Part shown: positions 8,434-17,423 of the stretch, piece after piece | Layout of the letters: each line of letters begins with the position of its first letter | Numbering within the stretch: position 1 is the first letter of the stretch | Assembly (NCBI GenBank): GCA_025923055.1 | Contig: JAICGP010000003.1 | Location: 1 to 38,958 of the forward strand | Origin: Thermoleophilia bacterium | GTDB taxonomy: Bacteria; Actinomycetota; Thermoleophilia; Gaiellales; Gaiellaceae | Length of the DNA: 38,958 nt | Reading direction: 5' to 3' | Program-made: the position numbers and the translations under genes | Notes under the pieces: generated by a model | Told to the model about the DNA's origin: nothing | Databases searched by the model: none | Seen by the model: only the letters and a program-made list of their open reading frames with translations

Positions 8434-8922
8434 ATGAGCCGGATCGTCGTGGGAGTCGACGGGTCGGCAGACGCGGCCGCCGCCCTCGCCTGGACGCTCG
8501 AGGAGGCGCGCCTGCGGCGGAGCGCCGTCGACGCCGTCCACGCGTGGCGGCTCCCGCTCTACGCGGCGGCCCCGGAGCCATGGTTCGTCGGGATGCCGGA
8601 GCTCCCGCACGATCTGGACGCAAAGGTCGAGGCCGCGACCGAAGCGCACGCCCGCGACGTTCTCGACGCGGCGGTAGCCGCGGCCGAGCGCGAGGCCGCG
8701 GACGCCGGCATCCAGGTTCGCAAGGAGGTCGTTCGCGGGAACCCTGCCCACGTGCTGCTCGAAGCGGCGCGAGACGCCGACCTGCTGGTGGTCGGCTCGC
8801 GCGGCCACGGCGGCTTCGCGGGGCTCCTCCTCGGCTCCGTGAGCCAGCAGTGCGTGCAGCACGCCTCGTGCCCGGTCGTCGTCGTGCGCGCCCCCGCCGG
8901 CGCGGACGGAGGGGCCGGCTGA
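8434..8922 (+). CDS. Universal stress protein (UspA family)
   Basis: MSRIVVGVDGSADAAAALAWTLEEARLR...DLLVVGSRGHGGFAGLLLGSVSQQCVQHASCPVVVV. Confidence 0.95.
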   Translation: MSRIVVGVDGSADAAAALAWTLEEARLRRSAVDAVHAWRLPLYAAAPEPWFVGMPELPHDLDAKVEAATEAHARDVLDAAVAAAEREAADAGIQVRKEVVRGNPAHVLLEAARDADLLVVGSRGHGGFAGLLLGSVSQQCVQHASCPVVVVRAPAGADGGAG

Positions 8923-8925
8923 GGC

Positions 8926-9309
8926 GTGGACGTCGTCGTCGGCTACGACGGCTCCGACGCGTCGAAGCGAGCGCTCGTCCTCGCCGCGAAGCTGACGGGC
9001 GACGGCCGCCTCACGGTCGTCAACGTCGCTCCGGCTCTCCGCTTCGGGTTCCCCGACCCGCTCTTCGCCCAGGAGCAGGGCGCGCTCCTCGACGAGGCCC
9101 GCCGGCTGCTCGGCGAGCCCGCGCGGACGGAGACGGTGAGCGCGGTCGGGGACGCCGCTCACGAGCTCGTCGAGGCGACCGCTGCCGCAGGAGCCCAGCT
9201 GCTGGCGGTCGGCACCCACGGTCGCGGCGCCGTGGGGCGCTTCGTGCTCGGATCGGTCTCGCTTGCCGTGGCCCGCGACGCGCCGTGCAGCGTCCTGCTC
9301 GTCCCGTGA
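8926..9309 (+). CDS. Universal stress protein (UspA family)
   Basis: GTG start; [23 protein letters not shown]...[36 protein letters not shown]. Confidence 0.93.
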   Translation: MDVVVGYDGSDASKRALVLAAKLTGDGRLTVVNVAPALRFGFPDPLFAQEQGALLDEARRLLGEPARTETVSAVGDAAHELVEATAAAGAQLLAVGTHGRGAVGRFVLGSVSLAVARDAPCSVLLVP

Positions 9310-11687
9310 CGGCGGCCGGGCGACGGGGGCTGAGCGAGGACCAGGCCGCCCGCCGCCTCGCCGAGCGCGGACCGGTCGAGACGCCGGCGACGAGCCGCTC
9401 CTACCTGAGCATCGTCCGAGCCAACGTCTTCACGGTCTTCAACGCGATCCTGGCCGTCTTCGGGGCGCTGACGCTCGCCTTCGGCGACTGGCGCGATGCG
9501 CTCTTCCTGGGGATCCTCGTCGCCAACGCGGGGATCGGCATCGTCCAGGAGGTGCGGGCGAAGCGGGCGCTCGACCGCCTCGCCGCGCTCGTCGCCCCGA
9601 CGGCGAGGGTGGTCAGGGACGGCCGTGCTCGCCGCCTCGGCGTCGCGGACGTCGTCCCGGACGACGTCGTACTGCTCGAGGCGGGCGACCAGCTCGTCGC
9701 CGACGGGCGGGTCGAGGAGGCGAGCGGGCTGCGCCTCGACGAGTCGATTCTCACCGGCGAGTCGGAGTCCGTCGGGCGCGGAGCGGGAGACGAGGTGCGC
9801 TCCGGGTCCTTCGCCGTCGAGGGTGTCGGCAGCTACGTCGTCACGGCGGTCGGCGCCGAGAGCTACGCGGAGCGCATCGCGGGCGAGGCTCGCGCCTTTC
9901 GCCACCCGCGTTCGCCGCTCGAGCGCGCGCTCAACCGGCTGCTCCTCATCCTCGTCGGCGTCATGGTGCCGCTCGGCCTCGTGCTCGGCTTCGCGCTCTG
10001 GGAGCTCGACGTCGACGTCGACGAGGCGGTGCCGCGCTCCGTCGCCGCCGTGGTCAGCCTCGTCCCCGAGGGTCTCATCCTCCTCACGAGCCTCACGTAC
10101 GCGGTCGCGGCGCTCCGGATGGCCCGCCGGGGGGCCCTCGTGCAGCAGCTGAACGCGATCGAGTCGCTCGCCGCCGTCGACGTCGTCTGCCTCGACAAGA
10201 CGGGGACGTTGACCGAGGGCTCGCTCCGAGTCGTCGAGCTCGTACCCGCGGGCTCCGACGGCTCGGAGGACCTCTCCAGGGAGCTGGCGCGCTTCGCGGC
10301 CAGCTCTCCGAGCCGCAACACGACTCTCGAGGCGATCGCCGCGGCCCGCGCGGCCCAGCCCGAGCAGGTGGCCGCCCACGTCCCCTTCGCCTCGCGCCGC
10401 GGGTGGAGCGCCGTCAGGCTCGACGGCACCGGCTACGTCCTCGGCTCGCCGGAGCACTTTCCGCTCGGAGCTCTCGCGGAGCGGGCGGCGTCGGAGGCGA
10501 GGAGCGGGCGGCGGGTGCTCGCCTTCGGGACGACGACGGCGGCATTGACGGAGGCCGACCCGCAGGCGCCGCCGGCGCCGCTCGACCCGCTGGGGCTCAT
10601 CGTGCTCGCCGAGCGCCTGCGTCCTGACGCGCGCGAGACGGTGGCGTTCTTCCGCGCGCAGGGGATCGAGCTGAAGGTGATCTCGGGCGACGCGCCCGAC
10701 ACGGTGGCGGCGATCGCCGCCGACGCCGGGATCCCGTCCGGACCACCGCTCGACGGACGCGAGCTGCCCGCCGACGACGACGAGCTCGAGCGGCTCGCCC
10801 GGGACGCCTCCGTCGTCGGCCGGATCTCGCCCGAGGGAAAGAAGCGCGTGGTCGAGGTGCTTACGCGCTCGGGCCGCTACGTGGCGATGGTGGGGGACGG
10901 TGTCAACGACGTGCCGGCGCTGAAGGCGGCGCGCCTCGCAGTCGCCCAGGGCGGCGGCGCGCAGATCGCGAAGAGCGTCGCCGACCTCGTGCTCGTGCGG
11001 GGAGACTTCTCGGCGGTGCCCTCGATGGTGGAGGAGGGCCGCAAGATCCTCCGCAACCTGCAACGGGTCGCCAAGCTCTTCGTCACGAAGTCGGCCTTCG
11101 CCGCGTTCCTCATCCTCTCGGTCGGCCTCACGCCGATCGCGTACCCGCTCCTGCCGCGCCACCTCAGCCTGGCCGCGACGCTGGCCGTCGGGATCCCCGC
11201 GTTCTTCCTCGCGCTGGCGCCCAGCTCCGGGCGGCTGCCCCGCTCCGGCTTCCTCCGGGACGTCGGCCACTTCGCGGTCCCGGCCGGGACGGCGGCCGGG
11301 CTCGGCGTGCTCTCCGGCTACTTCTTCTCGTTCTACGTCCTCGACCTCGGCCTCGTGGCGGCGCGGACGGTGGCGACGACCGTCCTCATCGTCGTCGGCC
11401 TCTACCTCATCCTCGTGCTGGAGGCCTCGGGCCGGCGGCGTGGCGCTGCCGTGGGAACGCTGTGCGTCGCGCTCGCGGCCGCGTACGGCGTCGTCCTCGC
11501 CGTACCGTTCGCGCGCGAGTTCTTCGAGCTCGCCGTTCCGGGCGTCGCCGCCTCGCTGACCGCCGCGGCCGGCGCCGGGCTCGCCGTCGCCGGGCTGTGG
11601 CTGACGGACGAGCGCTTCACGCCCGGCGGCGAGGTGCGGCTCGGCCGGGCCGAGGACGGAGCATCTGAGAGGATGCCGACGTGCTGA
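9306..11687 (+). CDS. HAD-IC family cation-translocating P-type ATPase (CtpE/MgtA-like)
   Basis: [13 protein letters not shown] (actuator TGES), DKTGTLTEG (phospho-Asp loop), [15 protein letters not shown] (hinge), several TM segments; GTGA overlap with the upstream usp. Confidence 0.93.
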   Translation: MTAAGRRGLSEDQAARRLAERGPVETPATSRSYLSIVRANVFTVFNAILAVFGALTLAFGDWRDALFLGILVANAGIGIVQEVRAKRALDRLAALVAPTARVVRDGRARRLGVADVVPDDVVLLEAGDQLVADGRVEEASGLRLDESILTGESESVGRGAGDEVRSGSFAVEGVGSYVVTAVGAESYAERIAGEARAFRHPRSPLERALNRLLLILVGVMVPLGLVLGFALWELDVDVDEAVPRSVAAVVSLVPEGLILLTSLTYAVAALRMARRGALVQQLNAIESLAAVDVVCLDKTGTLTEGSLRVVELVPAGSDGSEDLSRELARFAASSPSRNTTLEAIAAARAAQPEQVAAHVPFASRRGWSAVRLDGTGYVLGSPEHFPLGALAERAASEARSGRRVLAFGTTTAALTEADPQAPPAPLDPLGLIVLAERLRPDARETVAFFRAQGIELKVISGDAPDTVAAIAADAGIPSGPPLDGRELPADDDELERLARDASVVGRISPEGKKRVVEVLTRSGRYVAMVGDGVNDVPALKAARLAVAQGGGAQIAKSVADLVLVRGDFSAVPSMVEEGRKILRNLQRVAKLFVTKSAFAAFLILSVGLTPIAYPLLPRHLSLAATLAVGIPAFFLALAPSSGRLPRSGFLRDVGHFAVPAGTAAGLGVLSGYFFSFYVLDLGLVAARTVATTVLIVVGLYLILVLEASGRRRGAAVGTLCVALAAAYGVVLAVPFAREFFELAVPGVAASLTAAAGAGLAVAGLWLTDERFTPGGEVRLGRAEDGASERMPTC

Positions 11688-12052
11688 TGCGCCTCCTCTT
11701 CGGCTGGCTCTCGAACGTCGTCGCGCTCTTCGTGGCCGCCTGGATCGTTCCCGGCGTCGGCTACGGCGACGACTTCTGGGTCCTGTTCATCGCGGGTCTG
11801 GTGTTCGCGGTCGTGAACATGTTCGTCCGTCCCCTCGTCATCCTGCTCGCGCTGCCCGCCGTCATCCTCACCCTCGGGCTCGCCCTCCTCCTCATCAACA
11901 CGTTCATGCTCTACCTGACCGACTGGCTCGTCCCCGAGTTCGAGACCGGCAGCTTCTGGTCGACGCTCGGCGCTGCCGTGATCGTCTGGATCGTCAACCT
12001 GATCCTGAGCGCCGTCCTTCGCCCCGACGACCGTCTGGCGGCCCATGGCTGA
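11681..12052 (+). CDS. Phage holin family 4 / PF04020-type membrane protein
   Basis: [77 protein letters not shown] pattern. Confidence 0.82.
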   Translation: MLMRLLFGWLSNVVALFVAAWIVPGVGYGDDFWVLFIAGLVFAVVNMFVRPLVILLALPAVILTLGLALLLINTFMLYLTDWLVPEFETGSFWSTLGAAVIVWIVNLILSAVLRPDDRLAAHG

Positions 12053-13478
12053 CGAGCCGGTCCCGACGCAGCCTGCTCCGCCTCCGCGCCGCGGCCTGAG
12101 CGGCGGCCGCATTGCGCTCATCGTCGTCGGCTCGCTCGCGGCGCTCGTCGCCCTGGCGCTCCTCGTCGCGGGCGGGGCGCTCCTCTGGCTCGACCAGACC
12201 CAGCGCGACGAGGACGGGTTCTTCACCTCGTCGACCGAGCGCTTCGAGACGGACGCCTACGCCCTGACCTCCGACGGCTTCGACATCGCCGCCGACGCGT
12301 CAGGGGAGGACGTGCCGGACTGGCTCCTCGACGAGGGCCGGCTCGCGACGGTGCGCGTCCGGGCCGCCGCGGCGGACGGCGGCGAGGTCTTCGTCGGGAT
12401 CGGCCCGGAGGACGAGGTGCGCTCCTACCTCGACGGCGTCGCCTACGACGAGGTCGTCGACGTCGACCTGGATCCCTTCGAGGCGGAGTACCGCCGCAGC
12501 GGGGGGTCGGGCCAGCCGGAGCCGCCGGGCGAGCAGGGGTTCTGGGCGGCGGAGGCCTCGGGCGCGGGCACCCAGGTCGTCGAGTGGCCGATCGAGGGGG
12601 GCCGCTGGGCGATCGTGGTCATGGATCCCGCCGTCGAGGAGGGCGTCGCCGTCGACCTCGACCTCGGCGCCGACGTCTCCTTCGTCCTCTGGGTGGCGAT
12701 CGGGCTGCTCGTGGCGGGAGCCCTGCTCCTCGCCGCCGGCGCGCTCATGATCGCGCTCGGCTTCCGCTCGCGAGGCGGCGAGGACGAGGGCTTCCCCGAG
12801 GCCGTGCCGCCCGCTCCCCTGCCCGCCGAGACGGCCGAGGCGGCCGAGCCCTACCCGGTCTCGGTCGAGGGAAGCCGCGACGCGGAGCTGAACCGCTGGC
12901 TGCCACTCGTCAAGTGGATCCTCGTCATCCCGCACGTGATCGTCCTCGCCCTCCTGTGGCTCGCCTTCTTCGTGCTGACGGTCGTCGCGGGGTTCGCGAT
13001 CCTCTTCACGGAGCGCTACCCGCGTGCCATCTTCGACTTCAACGTCGGCGTCCTGCGCTGGACGTGGCGCGTCCTCTTCTACGCCTACGGCGCGCTCGGA
13101 ACCGACCGCTACCCGCCCTTCGCGCTCGGCCCCGCCGACTACCCCGCGACGCTCGACGTGCCCTATCCGGAGCGGCTCTCGCGCGGGCTCGTGCTCGTGA
13201 AGTGGTGGCTGCTCGCGATTCCGCACTACATCGTCGTCGGCGTCATCGCAGGCGGCGGGCCGTGGTGGTGGGGGTGGGACGAGAGCGGCTGGGGCTGGTG
13301 GGGCGGCGGGCTGATCGGGGTGCTGGCCCTCGTGGCGGGCGGCGGTCTGGTCCTCTTCGGGCGCTATCCGGCGGGCGTCTTCCCGCTTCTGCTCGGGCTC
13401 AACCGCTGGGTCTTCCGCGTGGCGGCCTACGCCGGCCTGATGCGCGACGAGTACCCGCCCTTCCGGCTGGGTCGCTAG
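12045..13478 (+). CDS. DUF4389-containing membrane protein
   Basis: Tandem blocks ...NRWLPLVKWILVIPHVIVL...LFTERYPRAIFDFNVGVLRWTWRVLFYAYGALGTDRYPPF... and ...RGLVLVKWWLLAIPHYIV...LFGRYPAGVFPLLLGLNRWVFRVAAYAGLMRDEYPPF. Confidence 0.85.
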   Translation: MADEPVPTQPAPPPRRGLSGGRIALIVVGSLAALVALALLVAGGALLWLDQTQRDEDGFFTSSTERFETDAYALTSDGFDIAADASGEDVPDWLLDEGRLATVRVRAAAADGGEVFVGIGPEDEVRSYLDGVAYDEVVDVDLDPFEAEYRRSGGSGQPEPPGEQGFWAAEASGAGTQVVEWPIEGGRWAIVVMDPAVEEGVAVDLDLGADVSFVLWVAIGLLVAGALLLAAGALMIALGFRSRGGEDEGFPEAVPPAPLPAETAEAAEPYPVSVEGSRDAELNRWLPLVKWILVIPHVIVLALLWLAFFVLTVVAGFAILFTERYPRAIFDFNVGVLRWTWRVLFYAYGALGTDRYPPFALGPADYPATLDVPYPERLSRGLVLVKWWLLAIPHYIVVGVIAGGGPWWWGWDESGWGWWGGGLIGVLALVAGGGLVLFGRYPAGVFPLLLGLNRWVFRVAAYAGLMRDEYPPFRLGR

Positions 13479-13486
13479 ATCGGCGG

Positions 13487-13512
13487 CCGGGCCGCTCAAG
13501 CGGCGGCGCCCG
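13487..13512 (+). terminator. Weak hairpin after DUF4389 gene
   Basis: GCCGC-TCAA-GCGGC (13491-13504) with partially pairing flanks ccggg…cccgg. Confidence 0.3.
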
Positions 13513-13530
13513 GGAGCCGATTCTCCCCCG

Positions 13531-14556
13531 ATGGCTCCGGCCCACCGGTTTCAGGCTCTGCTCGACCTCTCGCGGGCGCTCTCCTCGAGCCTCGACCTGC
13601 GTGAGGTGCTGCGCGAGTTCGCGACCCGCGCCGCCGAGCTGACCGGCGCCACGGCGGCGCAGCTCTCGACGTACGACCCGGCGCGGGGCGCCGTCGTCAT
13701 GCTCGTCGAGTACCAGCAGGGCCGGGACGAGATCACCGAGCGCGGCGGTCGCATCTACGACCTCGCCGACTTCCCCGCCACGCGGCACGTGATCGAGTCG
13801 CAGGAGGCCGTGCAGGTCCGCGTCGCGAGCGCCGAGGACGACCCGGCCGAGCGGGCGCTGCTCGAGGAGCAGGGCCACCGCTCGCTCCTCATGCTGCCGC
13901 TCGTCGCACGCGGCGAGACGATGGGCCTCATGGAGATCGTCGACACCGAGGACCGCTCCTGGGACGACACCGACGTCGACTTCTGCCGGGCCCTCTGCGA
14001 CATCGTCGCGATCGCGATCCGCAACGCCTACCTCTTCGCGGAGCTCCAGGAGAGCGCCGCGCGGGACAAGCTCACGGGCCTCTACAACCGGCGGCTCTTC
14101 GAGGAGCAGTTCGAGGCGGCGGCGGCGCACGCTCTTCGCAGCGGCGAGGACTTGACGCTCCTCGTCGTCGATCTCGACGGGCTCAAGCGCATCAACGACC
14201 TGGGCGGCCACGGCGCCGGCGACCTGGCGCTGCGGGCGCTCGCCGACGCGCTCCGCTCCTCGATCCGCGCCGCCGACGTCGCCTGCCGGCTCGGCGGCGA
14301 CGAGTTCGCCGTCGTCCTGCCGGCGTCAACGGCTGAGGACGCGGTCAAGGTCGCCGAGCGGGCGCAGGACGCCCTCGCGGAGATCGGTCGCGGGCAGTAC
14401 AGCTTCTCGGGGGGGATCGCTCGCGTCACCGCGGCGCAGTTTTCAGCCGAGGACGTCTACCGTTCGGCCGACCTGGCCGCCTATAGGGCGAAGGCGGCGG
14501 GCGGCGCGAGGACGCTGCTGGCCGTCGAGACGCGGGCGTCGGCCGAGAGCGTCTAG
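13531..14556 (+). CDS. GAF-GGDEF diguanylate cyclase
   Basis: GAF N-terminus; DKLTGLYNRRLFEEQ...LLVVDLDGLKRINDLGGHGAGDLAL...RAADVACRLGGDEFAVVLP. Confidence 0.93.
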   Translation: MAPAHRFQALLDLSRALSSSLDLREVLREFATRAAELTGATAAQLSTYDPARGAVVMLVEYQQGRDEITERGGRIYDLADFPATRHVIESQEAVQVRVASAEDDPAERALLEEQGHRSLLMLPLVARGETMGLMEIVDTEDRSWDDTDVDFCRALCDIVAIAIRNAYLFAELQESAARDKLTGLYNRRLFEEQFEAAAAHALRSGEDLTLLVVDLDGLKRINDLGGHGAGDLALRALADALRSSIRAADVACRLGGDEFAVVLPASTAEDAVKVAERAQDALAEIGRGQYSFSGGIARVTAAQFSAEDVYRSADLAAYRAKAAGGARTLLAVETRASAESV

Positions 14557-14643
14557 TCCTTCCGACCCGCCGCGATGCGGGGCGCGGTCGTCACGCGTCG
14601 CAGCCCCAGCGCTGCAGACCAGTCAGGTTGCTTCGCGGGCGGT

Positions 14644-14656
14644 TAAGCTCCGCTTA
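14644..14656 (+). promoter_or_regulatory. TAAGC-tcc-GCTTA inverted repeat overlapping -10 (TAAGCT) and start codon of lysR
   Basis: 5-bp perfect arms; TAAGCT lies 6 nt before ATG. Confidence 0.4.
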
Positions 14657-15585
14657 TGCTCGACGTCCGCCGCCTCCGCGTCCTCCGGGAAGTCGCCCTG
14701 CGGGGCTCGATCGCCCGGGCTGCCGACGCCCTCGGCTACACGCCGTCCGCCGTCTCCCAGCAGGTCGCCAAGCTCGAGCGGGAGGCCGGCGTCCCGCTCG
14801 TCGAGCGCGGTCCGCGCAGCGTCCGCGTGACGACGGCGGGCCGGCGTCTCGTCGAGCACGCCGAGGCGATCCTCGAACGGCTCGCGCAGGCCGAGGGCGA
14901 GCTGCGCGAGCTGGGCGGAGCGCCTCGGACGCTCCGGCTCGCCTCCGTCACGACGGCCGCGGTGGGCATCCTGCCGGCGGCGCTCACCCGCTTCGCCGCT
15001 GTGCGTCCCCACGTGGAGGTCGTCGTCGAGGAGGCCGACCCGCTCGTCTCGCTGGCGCGCCTGCGCAGCCGCGAGGTGGATCTCGCCGTCGTCTACGAGT
15101 ACGACGGCGTCCCGCTCCCGAGCGAGTCTCGGGTGACGCTCGACGTCCTGCTCGAGGAGCCTCTGCGGATCGTGCTCCCGGCCGGCCATCCAGCGGCCAA
15201 GCAGCGTGCCGTCCGGCTCCCCGAGCTGGCCGGCGAGTCGTGGATCCGGAGCACGCCGCGGTCGTCCTGCCACCCCTTCACCGAGCGCGTGTGCCGCGCG
15301 GCCGGCTTCGAGCCGCGCTTCCGCGTCGAGGTGGACGACTACGCCGCCATGCAGGAGCTCGTCGCGTCGGGAGCCGGCGTGGCGTTCGCGCCGGACCTGG
15401 GGCTCACCCGGGTGAACCCCGGTGTCGCAGTCCGGCCGGTCGCGTTCGGTCCCAAGCGACGGATCCTGGCCGCGTGCCGCACCGGCGAGGAGCGGTCCGA
15501 GGTGGTCGTGGCCATGCTCGTCGCCCTCCGCGAGGCGATCGCGAGCCGCGAGCCGCTCTTCCCAGCCCTAGCCGGCGCATCCTGA
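14656..15585 (+). CDS. LysR-family transcriptional regulator
   Basis: MLDVRRLRVLREVALRGSIARAADALGYTPSAVSQQVAKLEREAGVPLVERGPRSVRVTTAGRRLVEHAEAIL. Confidence 0.93.
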   Translation: MLDVRRLRVLREVALRGSIARAADALGYTPSAVSQQVAKLEREAGVPLVERGPRSVRVTTAGRRLVEHAEAILERLAQAEGELRELGGAPRTLRLASVTTAAVGILPAALTRFAAVRPHVEVVVEEADPLVSLARLRSREVDLAVVYEYDGVPLPSESRVTLDVLLEEPLRIVLPAGHPAAKQRAVRLPELAGESWIRSTPRSSCHPFTERVCRAAGFEPRFRVEVDDYAAMQELVASGAGVAFAPDLGLTRVNPGVAVRPVAFGPKRRILAACRTGEERSEVVVAMLVALREAIASREPLFPALAGAS

Positions 15586-15618
15586 CCGGTGATCGGCGCC
15601 CGGGCGCCGTCCGGTCCG

Positions 15619-15624
15619 TAACCT
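15619..15624 (+). promoter_or_regulatory. Candidate -10 TAACCT, 7 nt before GTG (leaderless)
   Basis: TAACCT-ggccgga-GTG. Confidence 0.4.
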
Positions 15625-15631
15625 GGCCGGA

Positions 15632-16825
15632 GTGACGCGATTCCTGCTCGCCGTGACCATCTTCGTCCTCCTCCTCGCCGGCTGCAGCGGCGGCGGATCC
15701 GACGGCGAGGCGGAGATGCCGCAGATCGAGACCCAGCCCACGGAGACTGCCGAGACCGACCGAACCACCACCGGCGCGGGCGAGACGACCGAGGCTCCGG
15801 AGGAGCCGGGCGACGGCGGGCCGCTCCGGCTCGAAGAGGTCGCGTCGGGGCTGACCGCCCCTGTCCACGCGGCGGCGGCGCCCGGAGAATCGGAACGCCT
15901 CTACGTCGTCGAGCAGGTCGGCCGCATCGTCGTGCTCGAGGACGGCGAGGTCAGGGGGGAGCCGTTCCTCGACATCCAGGCCGACGTGCGCAGCGGCGGC
16001 GAGCAGGGGCTCCTCTCCGTCGCGTTCCACCCCGACTACGAGGCGAACGGCCTCTTTTACGTGAACTACACGAATCAGGCCGGCGACACGCGCGTGCAGG
16101 AGTTCGAGCGCCGGTCGCGGCGCTCGGTCGCGAGGCGGACCCTGCTCGCCGTCGACCAGCCGTACCCCAACCACAACGGCGGTCAGCTCGCGTTCGGGCC
16201 CGACGGCCTCCTCTACGTCGGGATGGGCGACGGCGGCGCGGGCGGCGACCCCGAGAACCGGGCGCAGGACCCGACCAGCCGCCTCGGCAAGCTCCTCCGT
16301 CTCGACGTCGACGACCGCGGCGCGGACTGGGAGATGGTCGGGTACGGGCTGCGCAACCCGTGGCGGTTCTCGTTCGACCGGCTGACCGGCGACCTCTGGA
16401 TCGGGGACGTCGGCCAGGACGCGATCGAGGAGATCGACTTCGTGCCCGCCCGCCGGGTCGGCCAGGTGCTCAACTTCGGCTGGGACGTCTTCGAGGGCAC
16501 GCAGCAGTTCGAGGACAAGGAGCCGACGCCGGGCGGCCCCCTCGTCGAGCCGATCAGCCAGTACACGCACGAGTTCGGCTGCTCGGTCACCGGCGGCTTC
16601 GTCTACCGGGGCAGCGACGTCAGCCGCGAGGCGCGCGGGCGCTACTTCTACGGCGACTACTGCTCCGGGCGGGTGTGGAGCGTCGCGCGCTGGGAAGGCG
16701 AGGTGAGCCGCCGCGGCACGGGCTTCCGGGTTCCCTCGCTGACCTCGTTCGCCGAGGACCTGGACGGCGAGCTCTACCTCGTCTCGGCCGGGGGATCGAT
16801 CTACCGGCTGGCCCGCGGCGTCTGA
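15632..16825 (+). CDS. PQQ-dependent sugar dehydrogenase family lipoprotein (GSDH/sorbosone dehydrogenase-like)
   Basis: Lipobox LLLAGCSGG; EVASGLTAPVHAAAAPGESERLYVVEQVGRIVVL...EQGLLSVAFHPDYEANGLFYVNYT...YPNHNGGQLAFGPDGLLYVGMGDGGAGGDPENRAQDPTSRLGKLLRLDVD...LRNPWRFSFD. Confidence 0.92.
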   Translation: MTRFLLAVTIFVLLLAGCSGGGSDGEAEMPQIETQPTETAETDRTTTGAGETTEAPEEPGDGGPLRLEEVASGLTAPVHAAAAPGESERLYVVEQVGRIVVLEDGEVRGEPFLDIQADVRSGGEQGLLSVAFHPDYEANGLFYVNYTNQAGDTRVQEFERRSRRSVARRTLLAVDQPYPNHNGGQLAFGPDGLLYVGMGDGGAGGDPENRAQDPTSRLGKLLRLDVDDRGADWEMVGYGLRNPWRFSFDRLTGDLWIGDVGQDAIEEIDFVPARRVGQVLNFGWDVFEGTQQFEDKEPTPGGPLVEPISQYTHEFGCSVTGGFVYRGSDVSREARGRYFYGDYCSGRVWSVARWEGEVSRRGTGFRVPSLTSFAEDLDGELYLVSAGGSIYRLARGV

Positions 16826-16852
16826 TCGGGAACCTCGGGGCGCCTCGCGGTG

Positions 16853-16858
16853 TAGAAG
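16853..16858 (+). promoter_or_regulatory. Candidate -10 TAGAAG, 7 nt before GTG (leaderless)
   Basis: TAGAAG-aggcgca-GTG. Confidence 0.4.
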
Positions 16859-16865
16859 AGGCGCA

Positions 16866-17423
16866 GTGGAGGACCGGCCACTGGACGACGGCGACCTGGT
16901 CGCACGGGCGAAGCAGGGAGACACACGCGCCTACGGCGCGCTCATCCGGGAGCACCAGACGATCGCGTTCCACACCGCGTACCTGATCACGGGCTCGACG
17001 GCCGAGGCCGAGGACGCCGTGCAGGAAGGCCTCGTGAAGGCCTACCGCGCCCTGGGCCGCTTCCGGACCGGCGAGCCGCTCCGGCCCTGGCTCCTGGCCA
17101 TCGTCGCGAACGAGGCTCGCAACCGCCGCAGGTCGGCAGGCAGGCGCGAGCGTCTGGCGCTCCGCGCCGCCGGCGATCCGCTCTCGGGGGGCGCGGTCCC
17201 GTCCCCCGAGACGGCCCTCCTCGACGCCGAGCGTCGCCGGGAGCTGCTCGCGGCGGTGAACGAGCTCCGCGACGACGACCGCCTGGCAATCGGCTGCCGC
17301 TACTTCCTCGGCCTCTCCGAGGAGGAGACCGGCGCCGCGCTAGGTTGGCCGCGCGGGACGGTCAAGTCCCGGACGGCCCGGGCGCTCGGCCGGCTGCGCG
17401 AGCGAATGGGGGTGGAGGCATGA
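16866..17423 (+). CDS. ECF-type RNA polymerase sigma factor
   Basis: Region 2 GALIREHQTIAFHTAYLITGSTAEAEDAVQEGLVKAYRALGRFR...PWLLAIVANEARNRRRS; region 4 LSEEETGAALGWPRGTVKSRTARALGRLRERM. Confidence 0.93.
   Translation: MEDRPLDDGDLVARAKQGDTRAYGALIREHQTIAFHTAYLITGSTAEAEDAVQEGLVKAYRALGRFRTGEPLRPWLLAIVANEARNRRRSAGRRERLALRAAGDPLSGGAVPSPETALLDAERRRELLAAVNELRDDDRLAIGCRYFLGLSEEETGAALGWPRGTVKSRTARALGRLRERMGVEA

Noticed and set aside
5696-8623. 975-aa minus ORF
   Set aside because: Arg/Gly-rich out-of-frame shadow of the genuine GNAT-ACS gene on the same strand.
9159-11270. 703-aa minus ORF
   Set aside because: Exact antisense of the P-type ATPase; low-complexity Asp/Glu/Arg composition.
14600-14615. 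GCAGC-cccagc-GCTGC inverted repeat between the GGDEF and lysR genes
   Set aside because: Short arms in GC-rich sequence, no T-tract; could be chance.
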